Notes: generated by a model not told the origin, from the sequence alone. DNA of 64,000 nucleotides from Rhodobacterales bacterium (GCA_009993005.1 JAACUH010000071.1:1-64000), one strand, 5' to 3'; counted from the first letter of the stretch, positions 18,278 to 27,849 are shown. A program made the numbers and translations.

Positions 18278-19672
18278 TCAGTCCTTTTGTGCGGGCCCCG
18301 CCCCAGCGGGGTCGGTGCCGAAAATCTCTGTCACGAATCCTGCGAGCGTCTGCATCTCGCGCAAGCGCAGCCCGTGATCCGCGCCGCGTTTTGCCATTTG
18401 CGGCAGGATGGCCGTGGTGAAACCAAGTTTTTGCGCTTCTTTCAACCGGTTTTCCGTCTGTGACACCGGCCGCAGCGCACCAGAGAGGCTGATCTCGCCG
18501 AATATGACGCTTTCGGGCGACAATGCGATGTCCTCGCGTGCGGAAACCAGGGCCGCGGCGACGGCGAGGTCGGCGGCAGGCTCGCTGATGCGCAACCCGC
18601 CCGCGACGTTGAGATAGACGTCGAGCCCGGCAAAGGGGATGCCGCAGCGCGCCTCGAGCACCGCCATGATCATCGCGAGCCGCCCGCCGTCCCAGCCCAC
18701 GACCGACCGGCGTGCCTGACCTGACGGCGCGGGCGAGACCAGCGCCTGGATCTCGCACAGCAGCGGCCGCGTGCCCTCGATCCCGGCGAATACCACCGAT
18801 CCGGGGGCGGGCTGGCCGCGTTCGGACAGGAACAGGGCCGAGGGGTTGCGCACCTCGGCCAGTCCCTTGCCGGTCATCTCGAACACGCCGATTTCGTCTG
18901 CGGGGCCAAAGCGGTTCTTGACCGCGCGCAGGATGCGGAACTGGTGGCCGCGCTCGCCTTCGAAATAGAGGACCGTATCGACCATGTGCTCGACCACGCG
19001 GGGGCCGGCAAGCGTGCCCTCTTTGGTGACATGGCCGACGAGAATGACCGCGACGCCGCGCGATTTGGCAAAGACGGTCAGCTCATGCGCCGCCGCGCGC
19101 ACCTGGGAGACCGAGCCGGGCGCGGCCTCGACATGGTCGGCCCACATCGTCTGGATCGAATCGATGATGACGAGGTCGGGCTTTTCGGCATCCAGCGTCG
19201 TCAGGATGTTGCGCAGGTTGGTCTCTGACGCGAGCCGCACCGGGCTTTGCGTCAGGCCGAGGCGCTGCGCGCGCATCTGCACCTGCGCGGTGGATTCCTC
19301 GCCCGTGACATAGACCACCCTGAGCCCGCCACGCGCAAAGCGCGCCGCCGCCTGCAACAAGAGCGTGGATTTGCCGATGCCGGGGTCGCCGCCCACCAGC
19401 AGCGCCGAGGCCGCGACCAGCCCGCCGCCCAGCACGCGGTCAAGCTCCTCTACCCCCGAGACGGTGCGCGCGGGGGCGTCCTGCTGCGTGGCGAGGTCGG
19501 TCAGCGCCAGCGCCGTGCCGCGCCGGCCGCCCAGCGTGCGCGCGGAAGGGCCGGCGGTGAGCGGCGCTTCTTCCACGATGGCATTCCACGCGCCGCAGGC
19601 GTCGCAGCGCCCTGACCATTTGGAATGGGCGGCGCCGCAGGCGGTGCAGGTGAATGACGGGTCCTTGGCCAT
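18278..19672 (-). CDS. radA: DNA repair protein RadA (Sms)
   Basis: 464 residues. N-terminal zinc finger CTACGAAHSKWSGRCDACGAW, RecA-like core with Walker A GGDPGIGKST and the RadA-specific KNRFG motif, and a C-terminal Lon-like domain. It drives branch migration in recombination. The ATG at 19672 gives MAKDPSFTCTACG, the usual N-terminus; the frame continues upstream only by chance. A dispersed repeat lies 47 bp upstream. Confidence 0.95.
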   Translation of the reverse strand: MAKDPSFTCTACGAAHSKWSGRCDACGAWNAIVEEAPLTAGPSARTLGGRRGTALALTDLATQQDAPARTVSGVEELDRVLGGGLVAASALLVGGDPGIGKSTLLLQAAARFARGGLRVVYVTGEESTAQVQMRAQRLGLTQSPVRLASETNLRNILTTLDAEKPDLVIIDSIQTMWADHVEAAPGSVSQVRAAAHELTVFAKSRGVAVILVGHVTKEGTLAGPRVVEHMVDTVLYFEGERGHQFRILRAVKNRFGPADEIGVFEMTGKGLAEVRNPSALFLSERGQPAPGSVVFAGIEGTRPLLCEIQALVSPAPSGQARRSVVGWDGGRLAMIMAVLEARCGIPFAGLDVYLNVAGGLRISEPAADLAVAAALVSAREDIALSPESVIFGEISLSGALRPVSQTENRLKEAQKLGFTTAILPQMAKRGADHGLRLREMQTLAGFVTEIFGTDPAGAGPAQKD

Positions 19673-19718
19673 GCCGTTGCATCGCCGATCCGGGCTCTCG
19701 GGGCAAGTGGCGCGTGCG

Positions 19719-19755
19719 GAGCCTCCGGCGGGAGTATTTTGGGCACAGAGAAGCC
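19719..19755 (+). repeat. dispersed intergenic repeat
   Basis: GAGCCTCCGGCGGGAGTATTT then TGGGCACAGAGAAGCC, between radA and the PqiA-like gene. It ends 6 bp from the latter's stop codon. Confidence 0.88.
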
Positions 19756-19761
19756 GGGGCG

Positions 19762-20262
19762 TCAGTGCGGGCGTGCGGGGCGGGTGGCCCTGGCGGTGAG
19801 GGTCGAGATCACGATCGAGGCGAGGATGCAGGCGGAAAAGAGGTAAAGACCCCAGCGCGTTTCGACGGCCCCCACGCCCACGCCCTTGGCCAGCACGACA
19901 TAGAGCGCCACGAGGAACACATCCGCCATGGCGAGTTTGCCCATCCAGGCCAGCACCGGCAGCACCCGGCGGCGCATCAGCCCGAAATGGATGAGCGCGA
20001 GGCCCAGCGTCTTGAGCGTCGGCGCGAAAAGGGCAAAGGCGGTGACCAGCAGCGCCAGCGCCACATCGCTTTGCCACAGCGCCTGCAGGCCGGTGATGAT
20101 CGAGATGTCGTCGAGGCCGACGAAGGGCATCCAGGTGCCGACGAGACTGTCCTCGGGGATGCCGAAGGGCGGGCGCAGGCCGGCGCGCATCAGGGGGGCG
20201 AACCAGGAGACCGGGAACAGGATCAGCAGGGCGAGGTTGGCCCATTTGAGCGTTGAATACAT
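19762..20262 (-). CDS. PqiA-like (paraquat-inducible protein A family) membrane protein
   Basis: 166 residues with about four membrane helices. The segment KLAMADVFLVALYVVLAKGVGVG and the following GLYLFSACILASIV resemble the PqiA/YebS repeat unit, here present once. PqiA proteins work with MCE proteins in lipid traffic across the envelope. The ATG at 20262 gives MYSTLKWANLALL; three 16-bp tandem repeats lie immediately upstream where a ribosome site would be. Confidence 0.7.
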   Translation of the reverse strand: MYSTLKWANLALLILFPVSWFAPLMRAGLRPPFGIPEDSLVGTWMPFVGLDDISIITGLQALWQSDVALALLVTAFALFAPTLKTLGLALIHFGLMRRRVLPVLAWMGKLAMADVFLVALYVVLAKGVGVGAVETRWGLYLFSACILASIVISTLTARATRPARPH

Positions 20263-20264
20263 TT

Positions 20265-20312
20265 TCGAAACCCTGCCGTGTCGAAACCCTGCCGTGTCGA
20301 AACCTTGCCGTT
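20265..20312. repeat. 16-bp tandem repeat, three copies, next to a start codon
   Basis: TCGAAACCCTGCCGTG at 20265-20280 and 20281-20296, and TCGAAACCTTGCCGTT at 20297-20312. It begins 2 bp before the ATG of the PqiA-like gene and so forms its whole leader. Confidence 0.9.
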
Positions 20313-20360
20313 GCGCCTGAGCATGTGGCGGGGCCGGGGCGGGGGCGCAAGGGGCGGGCG

Positions 20361-21140
20361 CTATTCGGCGGCGGGTTTCTGTTGCAGGGCCACGACATTG
20401 TCGGCCTTCTGCGGCTGCGGCGTGTCGAAGCCTTCGAGCGCATAGCCCAGCGCGGGCAGGGCGGCCTGCAACTGTTCGTCGAGCTGCGCAAGCTGGCTCG
20501 CCACCACGCTTTCCTCGAGCTCGATCTGTTGCACCCATTTGCGGATGTCGCGGCAGGCGTGTAGCGCCTCGACGATGCGGGCCTGCTGCGCCTCGGCCTC
20601 GGCCTGCCGCTCGGTCAGGAAGGCGCGGGCACGCGCGACCTTTTCGTCGGAATAGACATCGGCCAGATGGCGGGCCTGCTGGCTCATCTGGGCGGCGAGC
20701 GTGAGCACGTCGGTCTCAAGATGCCCGAGGTCGGGGTGGTCGCGCAGATAGGCGAGCCGTTCGCGCACGGAGTCGAACTCGGACGACAGGGTGAACACCC
20801 CAGCCCGGTCGGCGGTGTGGCACAGGTGATAGGCGCGGGCCACATCCTCCATCGAGATGCGAAAATCGCGGTGGCTGCGTTCGAGCGCGAGGATGCGGCC
20901 ATTCATCGGCATGAAGAAGAAGAGCGCGCCCAGTAGCAGCGCCAGCGCGGTCTGCACCACCGGGCCGGCTTGCGGCAGGCTCTGGTCGCCGAATTGCAGG
21001 GTGAGCGCGAGCCAGGGCGCCTGGCCGGCCGCGCAGAGCAGCGTATAGGCGAGCACGGTCGCGCCGGCAAAGGCAAGGATGAACAGAGACAGCACCTGAA
21101 AGCCCTGCGACAGGCGCAGCGCTATGCGCGACAAAGGCAA
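20361..21140 (-). CDS. membrane-anchored coiled-coil protein, unknown function
   Basis: 259 residues. Two membrane helices near the N-terminus (about 14-36 and 60-77) are followed by a long charged helical region (about residues 85-235, rich in Glu/Gln/Ala/Arg, with VARARAFLTERQAEAEAQQARIVEAL in its centre) that looks like coiled coil. No enzymatic motif is seen. It lies about 100 bp upstream of the PqiA-like gene on the same strand and may be co-transcribed. A scaffold or sensor role would be guesswork. Confidence 0.7.
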   Translation of the reverse strand: MPLSRIALRLSQGFQVLSLFILAFAGATVLAYTLLCAAGQAPWLALTLQFGDQSLPQAGPVVQTALALLLGALFFFMPMNGRILALERSHRDFRISMEDVARAYHLCHTADRAGVFTLSSEFDSVRERLAYLRDHPDLGHLETDVLTLAAQMSQQARHLADVYSDEKVARARAFLTERQAEAEAQQARIVEALHACRDIRKWVQQIELEESVVASQLAQLDEQLQAALPALGYALEGFDTPQPQKADNVVALQQKPAAE

Positions 21141-21262
21141 GACGTGTTCCCCCCAGAACCCGCAATCGTTAACGACTTTACGTTAGGCGAACAAGGCGCT
21201 GGGGGGAAAGGATAAAATGAGGCAGAGTTTCCCCTGGCCGCGGCATTGTTTCCAGACCGACA

Positions 21263-21289
21263 ACAGTCGCCCGAAGACCGGGCGATTGT
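21263..21289. terminator. hairpin after mlaF
   Basis: ACAGTCGCCCG (21263-21273) pairs with CGGGCGATTGT (21279-21289) with one mismatch and a 5-nt loop, 9 bp past the mlaF stop. The trailing T content is poor, so termination of the alr-mlaE-mlaF operon is likely but not certain. Confidence 0.55.
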
Positions 21290-21297
21290 TTCCGCCC

Positions 21298-22044
21298 CTA
21301 GCGCAGCGTCTCGATCGGGCCATCGGCGCGGCCATGGATGAACTGGTCGAGATAGGGGTCGGTTGCGGCGTCGATGTCACCCACCGGGCCGCACCAGCGC
21401 ACCTTGCCCCGGTGCAGCATCGCCACCCGGTCGGCAATGGCGCGCACCGAGGTCATGTCATGGGTGATGGTGATCGCGGTCGCGCCCATCTCGGTCACGA
21501 TCTCGCGGATCAGCGCATTGATGACGCCGGCCATGATCGGGTCGAGCCCGGTGGTCGGTTCGTCGAAAAAGATCACCTCGGGGTCGGCGGCGATGGCGCG
21601 GGCGAGGCCCACGCGCTTTTGCATGCCGCCCGAAAGCTCGGCCGGCAGCCGGTCGGCCACATCGGCGTCGAGGCCCACGCGGCGCAGCTTGGCGATGGCG
21701 ATGGCGCGCGCCTCGGTGCGGGGGCGCTTGAGCCTGCCGCGCAGCAGGCGGAAGGCGACGTTCTGCCAGACCGGCAGGCTGTCGAACAGCGCCGCCCCCT
21801 GAAACAGCATGCCAAAGCGCGCGAGGAACGCGTCGCGCGGCACCCGGGTCACATCCTGCCCGTCCACGGTGATGGTGCCGCTGTCGGGCGCCACCAGCCC
21901 GAGGATACATTTGATCAGCACCGATTTGCCGGTGCCCGACCCGCCGATCACCACCATGCTTTCGCCGCGCGCGACATCGAGATCGACACCGCGCAGCACG
22001 TCATTGGTGCCAAAGGATTTATGGACCTGCGCGAGCCGGATCAT
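21298..22044 (-). CDS. mlaF: MlaF-like ABC ATPase (phospholipid transport)
   Basis: 248 residues. Walker A GGSGTGKSV, Q-loop LFQGAALFDSL, signature LSGGMQKRVGLARA, Walker B VIFFDEPTTGLDP and H-loop ITHDM. The GAALFDS and GGMQKR forms are characteristic of MlaF/Mkl ATPases, which power phospholipid movement between the membranes. The start overlaps the mlaE stop. No mlaD gene is beside it. Confidence 0.92.
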   Translation of the reverse strand: MIRLAQVHKSFGTNDVLRGVDLDVARGESMVVIGGSGTGKSVLIKCILGLVAPDSGTITVDGQDVTRVPRDAFLARFGMLFQGAALFDSLPVWQNVAFRLLRGRLKRPRTEARAIAIAKLRRVGLDADVADRLPAELSGGMQKRVGLARAIAADPEVIFFDEPTTGLDPIMAGVINALIREIVTEMGATAITITHDMTSVRAIADRVAMLHRGKVRWCGPVGDIDAATDPYLDQFIHGRADGPIETLR

Positions 22045-22817
22045 AATGCAAAGAACGCCTCTGTCAGGATCAGGTTCGCCGCCAGGATCAGCACCGCCGC
22101 CGCCACCACCGCGCCCTTGGTCGCGCGGCCCACACCCATGGCGCCGCGCGCCGAGGTCATGCCGAAATAGCAGCCCATCAGCGCCGCGATGAAACCAAAG
22201 GCCGCGCCCTTGACCAGCGAGGAGGCGACATCGCGGGCTTCGAGAAAATCGACGGTGTTCTTGAGGTAGGTCGTGGCGTTGAAGCCCAGACGCTCGGTCC
22301 CCACGATGAAGCCGCCGAAAATGCCGATGGTATCGCCCACCGCGACCAGCACCGGCATCACCAGCGTCGCGGCCAGCACGCGCGGCAGGGTGAGGTATTT
22401 CATCGGATGGGTGGAGAGCGTCACCAGCGCGTCGATCTGCTCTGTCACCTTCATCGTGGCAATCTCGGCCGCGATGGACGAGGTCACGCGCGCTGCGATC
22501 ATCAGGCCGACGAGCACCGGGCCAAGCTCGCGCACCATGCCGATGGCGACGATCTGCGGCACCACCGCCTCGGCCGAAAAGCGTGCGCCGCCGGCGTAGA
22601 TCTGCAAGGCCAGCGCGCCGCCGGTAAACAGCGCGGTGAGGCCGACGACGGGCAGCGAGTTATAGCCGATCTGCACCAGCGCATGGCCGAATTCGCGCGG
22701 GTAGAAGGGTGGGCGGGCGAGGTGGCTCAGCGTTTGCGCGGTAAAGAGGGCGAGCCGCCCCAGCCCCGCCAGCCCGGCCAGCACCGCCGCACCCAAAGCC
22801 GCGACCAGGCGGATCAT
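22041..22817 (-). CDS. mlaE: MlaE-like ABC permease (phospholipid transport)
   Basis: 258 residues, about five membrane helices. The family block [27 protein letters not shown] and [18 protein letters not shown] identifies MlaE/YrbE. It pairs with the MlaF ATPase directly downstream (ATGA overlap) and is itself coupled to alr upstream. The substrate is inferred to be phospholipid from the family. Confidence 0.92.
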   Translation of the reverse strand: MIRLVAALGAAVLAGLAGLGRLALFTAQTLSHLARPPFYPREFGHALVQIGYNSLPVVGLTALFTGGALALQIYAGGARFSAEAVVPQIVAIGMVRELGPVLVGLMIAARVTSSIAAEIATMKVTEQIDALVTLSTHPMKYLTLPRVLAATLVMPVLVAVGDTIGIFGGFIVGTERLGFNATTYLKNTVDFLEARDVASSLVKGAAFGFIAALMGCYFGMTSARGAMGVGRATKGAVVAAAVLILAANLILTEAFFAL

Positions 22818-23851
22818 CTGCTGTGGTAATGGCGGGCGTAGCGGGCGCCCAGAGAGGTCAGGACCTCGTAGCCGATGGTCCCCGCGACTTCGGCCAGCGC
22901 GTCCACGCCCTGATGCGGGCCGATCAGCGTCAGCGCTTCGGGCACCTCGGTCAGGTCGGTGACATCGACCGTCATCAGGTCCATCGACACGCGGCCGACC
23001 AGCGGGCAGGGGGTGTCGCCATGCCAGAGCGTGGCCTTGCCCGAGAGCGACCGCAAGAGCCCGTCGGCATAGCCCGCCGCCACCGTCGCGATGCGCGAGG
23101 GGCGCGCGGCCTGCCAGGCATTGCCGTAGCCCACGACCTCGCCCTCCTGAAGCGCGCGGATCTGCACCACCGGCAGGTCGAGCTGCACCACGGGGCGCGC
23201 GCTGGCAAAGGGCGCCGCGCCATAAAGGCCGATACCGGGGCGCGTCACGTCGAAATGATACTGCGGCCCCAGCAGGATCCCCCCCGTCGCCGCCAGCGAG
23301 CGCGGCGCGGCGATACCGTCGGTCATCTGCTGGAAAACGTCGAGCTGATAGGCGTTCATCGGATGGTCGGGTTCATCCGCGCAGGCCAGATGGCTCATCA
23401 CCAGCACGGGGCGTTCGGCCAGCGCCACGGCGGCGACGGCCGCCCATTCGTCCCATTCCATCCCCAGCCGGTTCATGCCGGTGTCGAGCTGGATGCCGAA
23501 AGGCCGGCCCGGCAGCGCCTCGAAATGGCGGGTGAGCTGGTCGAGCGAATTGACCATCGGCGTGAGCGCGAGGTCGGATATCATGTCGGTGTCGCCGCGC
23601 ATATGGCCGGAAAAGACGCAGATCTCGGGCCCCGGGCCCAGTGCCTCGCGCACCGCCGCACCTTCTTCGGCCATGGCGACAAAGAACCGCCGCGCCCCTG
23701 CGCGCGCCAGCGCCCGCGCCACGCGCGCCGCGTCGAGCCCATAGCCATCGGCCTTGACCACCGCCGCCGTCTCGCAGCCCGTCAGCGCATCGAGGGCGCG
23801 CCAGTTGGCGGCGATGGCGTCGAGGTCAATATGTAGCGCACCGGAACTCAT
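22814..23851 (-). CDS. alr: alanine racemase
   Basis: 345 residues. PLP lysine in AVVKADGYG (Lys33), catalytic Tyr in VAAGYADG and the RPGIGLYGA block. It supplies D-alanine for peptidoglycan. Its stop overlaps the mlaE start, linking wall precursor supply with envelope lipid transport, an order I recognise as common in Rhodobacterales. Confidence 0.95.
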   Translation of the reverse strand: MSSGALHIDLDAIAANWRALDALTGCETAAVVKADGYGLDAARVARALARAGARRFFVAMAEEGAAVREALGPGPEICVFSGHMRGDTDMISDLALTPMVNSLDQLTRHFEALPGRPFGIQLDTGMNRLGMEWDEWAAVAAVALAERPVLVMSHLACADEPDHPMNAYQLDVFQQMTDGIAAPRSLAATGGILLGPQYHFDVTRPGIGLYGAAPFASARPVVQLDLPVVQIRALQEGEVVGYGNAWQAARPSRIATVAAGYADGLLRSLSGKATLWHGDTPCPLVGRVSMDLMTVDVTDLTEVPEALTLIGPHQGVDALAEVAGTIGYEVLTSLGARYARHYHSR

Positions 23852-23905
23852 GCCCGCCTTTTGACAGGCGGGACGGGGGCGTCAAGGGGAGAAGGCGCCG
23901 CAGTG

Positions 23906-24721
23906 TCAGCCTTCTTGGGCCGGAGGGGTGACAAGGCGAAAGCCTGCCAGCTCTTCGGGCAAGAGCAGGTAGATCTCGTCCGGCGGCGTGAGCAGTGCGG
24001 GCTGCATCAGGCCGGGGTCGATGCCCATCTCGATCAGATAGCCCATCACCTCGCCTTGTCCGCGCTGGATGTCGGCCACGGCGAGAAAGGCCGGCAGCGC
24101 CGTGTTCTCGCCGAAATAATGCTGGTGCACGCCGACCCAGGCGTCGGTGTCAACCGTGCGGGTCGTGCCGGCGGCGAGGATATAGGGGCAGGCCGAGAGG
24201 CAGACATCGGCGGCGCTGATCCGCGTGGCGACACCCAGCGCGCGCAGACTGCGGCCGATGGCCAGCGCATCGGCGACAGACCCGCCGGGGCTGTCGAGGA
24301 ACACCGTCGCAGGCACCGTGCCGCGCGCGAGGTGATCGGCCAGGCGCGCGGCATCGCCCGGCGCGATCTCGCCTGTCAGCATCAGCGCGGGCGCGCCCTG
24401 CCACGCCACGTCTTCAAACAGCAGGCGCGTGGGCATGTCGCCGCTGGCAGGCAGCGGGCGGCTGCCCGGCGGCGCGCTGCGCGCGGGCAGGTCGCGCGGG
24501 GCAAAGCGGCGGGTCTGGTCGCCGGGCGCCACGGGTTTGGTCAGCGCCGGCGCGGTGGACGGGGCCAGCAGACGCGGCAGCGCGCGGCCGATGTCACCGC
24601 TGAACAGAAACAGCGCAAAGCCGATCTGCAAGGCCACGATCCACAGCATCGCGCGGCGTTCGGGGGTGCGGGCGGCCTGCGTGCGCAGGGCGTGCCCGGT
24701 GGGGGCGGGGGCTTTGGTCAT
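23906..24721 (-). CDS. membrane-anchored ClpP/crotonase-fold protease-like protein
   Basis: 271 residues. One N-terminal membrane helix (MLWIVALQIGFALFLFSG), a Pro/Ala linker, then a ClpP-like domain: TVFLDSPGGSVADALAIG, SACPYILAAGTTRTV with the probable catalytic Ser, and VGVHQHYFG with a His. This resembles envelope ClpP-like proteases; the substrate is unknown. Its start overlaps the stop of the gene upstream (24718), so the two are made together and probably cooperate. Confidence 0.75.
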   Translation of the reverse strand: MTKAPAPTGHALRTQAARTPERRAMLWIVALQIGFALFLFSGDIGRALPRLLAPSTAPALTKPVAPGDQTRRFAPRDLPARSAPPGSRPLPASGDMPTRLLFEDVAWQGAPALMLTGEIAPGDAARLADHLARGTVPATVFLDSPGGSVADALAIGRSLRALGVATRISAADVCLSACPYILAAGTTRTVDTDAWVGVHQHYFGENTALPAFLAVADIQRGQGEVMGYLIEMGIDPGLMQPALLTPPDEIYLLLPEELAGFRLVTPPAQEG

Positions 24722-26124
24722 TCGGCGGGGCGGGTCGGCGTGGCCTCGACCGCGCTCAGCGGCGGACGGCGGATGGGCCCGGGCACGGGTTCGGGCACGG
24801 GTTCGGGCACGGGTTCGGGCGCGGTTTCGGGCGCGGTTTCGGGCGATGGTTCGGGCGCCGGCCCGAGCACCGGTTTGTGTGCCATGTCGGCGCCGCCATC
24901 CATCCCCCGGTCGATCTCGCGCAGCGCCTGCATCGCGGCGCGCAATTCGGCCAGCGTCATCTGGTCCTCGCCCCCCAGCCTTTCGCGCCCGGACCGGATC
25001 GCGGCATGAGCCACGGCGAGGATGAACACCAGAACGGCGGGCAAGAGGTCGATGGCGATCGCCCCGGCCCAGGACGGCCCGAAATTGGCCGCATAGCGGA
25101 TCACCGCATCGGCGGTCGATATGGGCGTATAGACCGTCTCGGGCGCGGGCGGCATGGCGAGCACGCTCTCGGCGGCCAGCCGCAGCGTGTCGGCCCGCTG
25201 CGCCAGCACCAGCATCACCGAATCGATGGTCGCCTGCTGGCCCACGCGGGTATCCGCACTCGCCCCGTCAAGCTGCGGCAGCACGACCGAGGCCGACAGG
25301 TCCTGCGCCGAGCGCACCACCAGCGGCGCGACCGAAAGCTGCCGCAGCCGGGTGATGACATTGGCGAGCCGCACGGCCTCTTCGGCGAACTGCACCGACC
25401 GGCCTTCGACCGCGCCTGGCTCGACTGTCAGGCTGCGCATCCGGCTCAGGATCGCGTTGCCCTCGGCAAAACCCGCATCGACCAGCGCATCCTGGCTCGC
25501 GATCTGCGCCTCGAGTGCCGCCAGCTCATCGGATTTCTGCCGCAAGAGGCGGAATACCGCGCCTTGCCCGGCAAAGCCCGACAGCCCGCCCGACGCCTCC
25601 TGCTCGCTCAGGTCCGAAAAGCTCTGCCGCACGCGGGCCACGTCAAGCTCGAGGCTCTGCGCCGCCACCGCGATGGTATTGGCCCGCTCGAGCGCACCCT
25701 GGTAGTCCTGCACGGTCGTGGCCAGATGCTGCTCGACCGCGGCCGCGCCCGCCAGCGCCGCGGCATTGAGCCAGGACGACATCGCGATGATCGCGGCCGA
25801 GCCCAGCACCATCGAGGCCATCAGCCCCAGCCGCGCGCCCATCGTGCGCACGGCAGGCAAGAGCCGCATCATGTAGGACCAGAACACGAAGATGCCGACC
25901 GACACCGCCACCGAATAGGACATCGCCGCAAAGACCGACAGCGCGCCATTGTCGTCGAGCAGCGAGGACACGCCGAGGTAGGTGTAGATGCCCGAGGCGA
26001 TGGCCAGGATCGCCAGCGCCGCCCCGGTGAAACTGTCGAGCCAGCGCAGATGCGCCTCGATCTCGCGCGCATAGCGGATGCCGCTCGCCTCGCTGCGGCT
26101 CAACCGGCTGGTGTCGTCCATCAT
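24718..26124 (-). CDS. four-helix membrane protein with coiled coil and PEPV repeat tail
   Basis: 468 residues. Three membrane helices lie in the first 135 residues, then a large soluble helical region (about 140-340), a fourth helix near 355-375, and a cytoplasmic-type tail ending in Pro-Glu repeats (PEPVPEPVPEPV) coded by 12-bp tandem units at 24781-24864. No known domain is recognised. It is coupled to the ClpP-like gene by a 4-bp overlap, which suggests a membrane complex or a protease-substrate pair. Confidence 0.7.
   Translation of the reverse strand: MMDDTSRLSRSEASGIRYAREIEAHLRWLDSFTGAALAILAIASGIYTYLGVSSLLDDNGALSVFAAMSYSVAVSVGIFVFWSYMMRLLPAVRTMGARLGLMASMVLGSAAIIAMSSWLNAAALAGAAAVEQHLATTVQDYQGALERANTIAVAAQSLELDVARVRQSFSDLSEQEASGGLSGFAGQGAVFRLLRQKSDELAALEAQIASQDALVDAGFAEGNAILSRMRSLTVEPGAVEGRSVQFAEEAVRLANVITRLRQLSVAPLVVRSAQDLSASVVLPQLDGASADTRVGQQATIDSVMLVLAQRADTLRLAAESVLAMPPAPETVYTPISTADAVIRYAANFGPSWAGAIAIDLLPAVLVFILAVAHAAIRSGRERLGGEDQMTLAELRAAMQALREIDRGMDGGADMAHKPVLGPAPEPSPETAPETAPEPVPEPVPEPVPGPIRRPPLSAVEATPTRPAE
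24781..24864. repeat. 12-bp tandem repeat inside coding sequence
   Basis: Seven units of 12 bp: GGGCACGGGTTC three times, GGGCGCGGTTTC twice, then two diverged copies. On the minus strand they encode the Pro-Glu repeat tail of the membrane protein at 24718, so copy-number change would keep the frame. Confidence 0.88.
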
Positions 26125-26192
26125 CTGCGCTCCCTGTCAGCTCGGCGCAGGATAGGGGAATGCGGACAGAATGCGAGTCACGACGCCGCGCG

Positions 26193-27686
26193 TCAGTAGG
26201 CGCGGTCACCGTCCTGCTGCCAGGGCTGCGCGAGGTTGCCGAACCGGGTGAACCGCCCTTCAAAGCTCAGATCGACCGTGCCGATCGGGCCGTGCCGCTG
26301 CTTGCCGATCACCACTTCGGCGCGGCCATGCAGGCGCTCCATCTCGGCCTGCCAGGTCGCCATCTTTTCCAGCTCGTGATCGCCCGGCTTCTCGCGCTCC
26401 TTGTAGTATTCCTCGCGGAACACGAACATCACCACGTCCGCATCCTGCTCGATCGAGCCCGATTCGCGCAGGTCCGACAGTTGCGGCCGCTTGTCCTCGC
26501 GGTTCTCCACCTGACGCGACAGCTGCGACAGCGCGATCACCGGAATGTCGAGCTCCTTGGCGATGGCCTTGAGCCCCTGCGTGATCTCGCTGATCTCGTT
26601 CACGCGGTTCTCGGACCGCCCTGCGCCGCGCAGCAGTTGCAGGTAGTCCACGAACAGCACATCGAGCCCATGCGTCCGCTTGAGCCGGCGCGCCCGCGCC
26701 GCCACCTGGCTGATCGGCAGCGCCGGCGTGTCGTCGATAAAGAGCGGGCAGGCCTCGAGCTGCTTGGCCGCCTCGACGAACTTGCGAAACTCGCCCTCGG
26801 TCATGTCGCCGCGCCGGATCTGGTCCGACGGGATCTCGGACGCCTCCGACAGGATCCGCGCGGCGAGCTGTTCCGCGCTCATCTCGAGCGAGAAAAAGCC
26901 CACCACCCCGCCATTCACCGCACCCTCGCTGCCATCGGGCAGGCGGCCCTTGCGATAGGCCTTGGCAATGTTGAAGGCGATGTTGGTCGCCAGCGACGTC
27001 TTGCCCATCGACGGGCGCCCCGCGAGGATCAGCAGGTCGGACTTGTGCAGCCCGCCCAGCTTCTTGTCCATGTCGGTGAGCCCGGTCGAGATGCCGGCAA
27101 GCCCGCCGTCGCGCTGATAGGCGGCATTGGCGACCTTGATCGCATCCGTGACCGCGCGCAGGAAACTCTGGAACCCGCTCTCCGACGTGCCCTGCTCGGC
27201 CAGCCGGTAAAGCTCCTGCTCGGCCTCCACGATCTGTTCGCGCGGCTCGCTCGTCACCTCGACGCGCGCGGCCTTGGCGGCGATGTCGCGGCCCAGATGG
27301 ATCAGCTCGCGCCGCACCGCGAGGTCATAGATCATCTGCGCATAATCGCGCGCCGCAAAGGCCGAGATCGCCGCACCCGCCAGCCGTGCCAGATAGGCCG
27401 GCCCGCCCAGATCGCGCAGCCCCTCGTCATCCTCGAGGAAGGTCTTGAGCGTCACCGGCGAGGCCAGCGCATTCTTGGCGATCCGCGCCGCGGCAACCTC
27501 GAAGATGCGCGCATGCACCGGCTCATAGAAATGCCGCCCCTGCACGAGGCTCGAGATCCGGTCATAGATGTCGTTGTTGGTCAGGATCGCGCCCAGAAGC
27601 TGCTGCTCGGCCTCGATCGAATGCGGCATCAGGTCGGCGCTGACCTCTTCGACGCCACGCGCCCGGAATGTGGTGATCTCGCTCAT
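26193..27686 (-). CDS. dnaB: replicative DNA helicase DnaB
   Basis: 497 residues. N-terminal domain from about residue 20 (MPHSIEAEQQLLGAIL), linker, then the RecA-type domain with Walker A GRPSMGKTSL, Walker B LDVLFVDYLQLL and the DLRESGSIEQDADVVMF block. It unwinds DNA at the fork. The ATG at 27686 gives MSEITTFRARG; the frame is open further upstream by chance. No intein is present. Two DnaA-box-like 9-mers lie about 100 bp upstream. Confidence 0.96.
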   Translation of the reverse strand: MSEITTFRARGVEEVSADLMPHSIEAEQQLLGAILTNNDIYDRISSLVQGRHFYEPVHARIFEVAAARIAKNALASPVTLKTFLEDDEGLRDLGGPAYLARLAGAAISAFAARDYAQMIYDLAVRRELIHLGRDIAAKAARVEVTSEPREQIVEAEQELYRLAEQGTSESGFQSFLRAVTDAIKVANAAYQRDGGLAGISTGLTDMDKKLGGLHKSDLLILAGRPSMGKTSLATNIAFNIAKAYRKGRLPDGSEGAVNGGVVGFFSLEMSAEQLAARILSEASEIPSDQIRRGDMTEGEFRKFVEAAKQLEACPLFIDDTPALPISQVAARARRLKRTHGLDVLFVDYLQLLRGAGRSENRVNEISEITQGLKAIAKELDIPVIALSQLSRQVENREDKRPQLSDLRESGSIEQDADVVMFVFREEYYKEREKPGDHELEKMATWQAEMERLHGRAEVVIGKQRHGPIGTVDLSFEGRFTRFGNLAQPWQQDGDRAY

Positions 27687-27783
27687 GTCCGCCCCTCGGT
27701 CGTGCCCCGGTCCCGGCACCTTCGCCCCGTTCCCCGCCGGTCTGATAGACCCCTCCGCGCGCGATCCGCAAATTGTATGTTTC

Positions 27784-27803
27784 TGTGGATCACCTGTGGA
27801 CAA
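27784..27803. promoter_or_regulatory. two DnaA-box-like 9-mers upstream of dnaB
   Basis: TGTGGATCA at 27784-27792 and TGTGGACAA at 27795-27803, each one mismatch from TGTGGATAA, in the same orientation and 11 bp apart (about one helical turn). They lie 98-117 bp before the dnaB ATG. Regulation of dnaB by DnaA is possible. Confidence 0.45.
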
Positions 27804-27849
27804 CCGGCCGGTCCCCACATCTTGGGGCCTGAAGGCATGTCCGGTCAAC

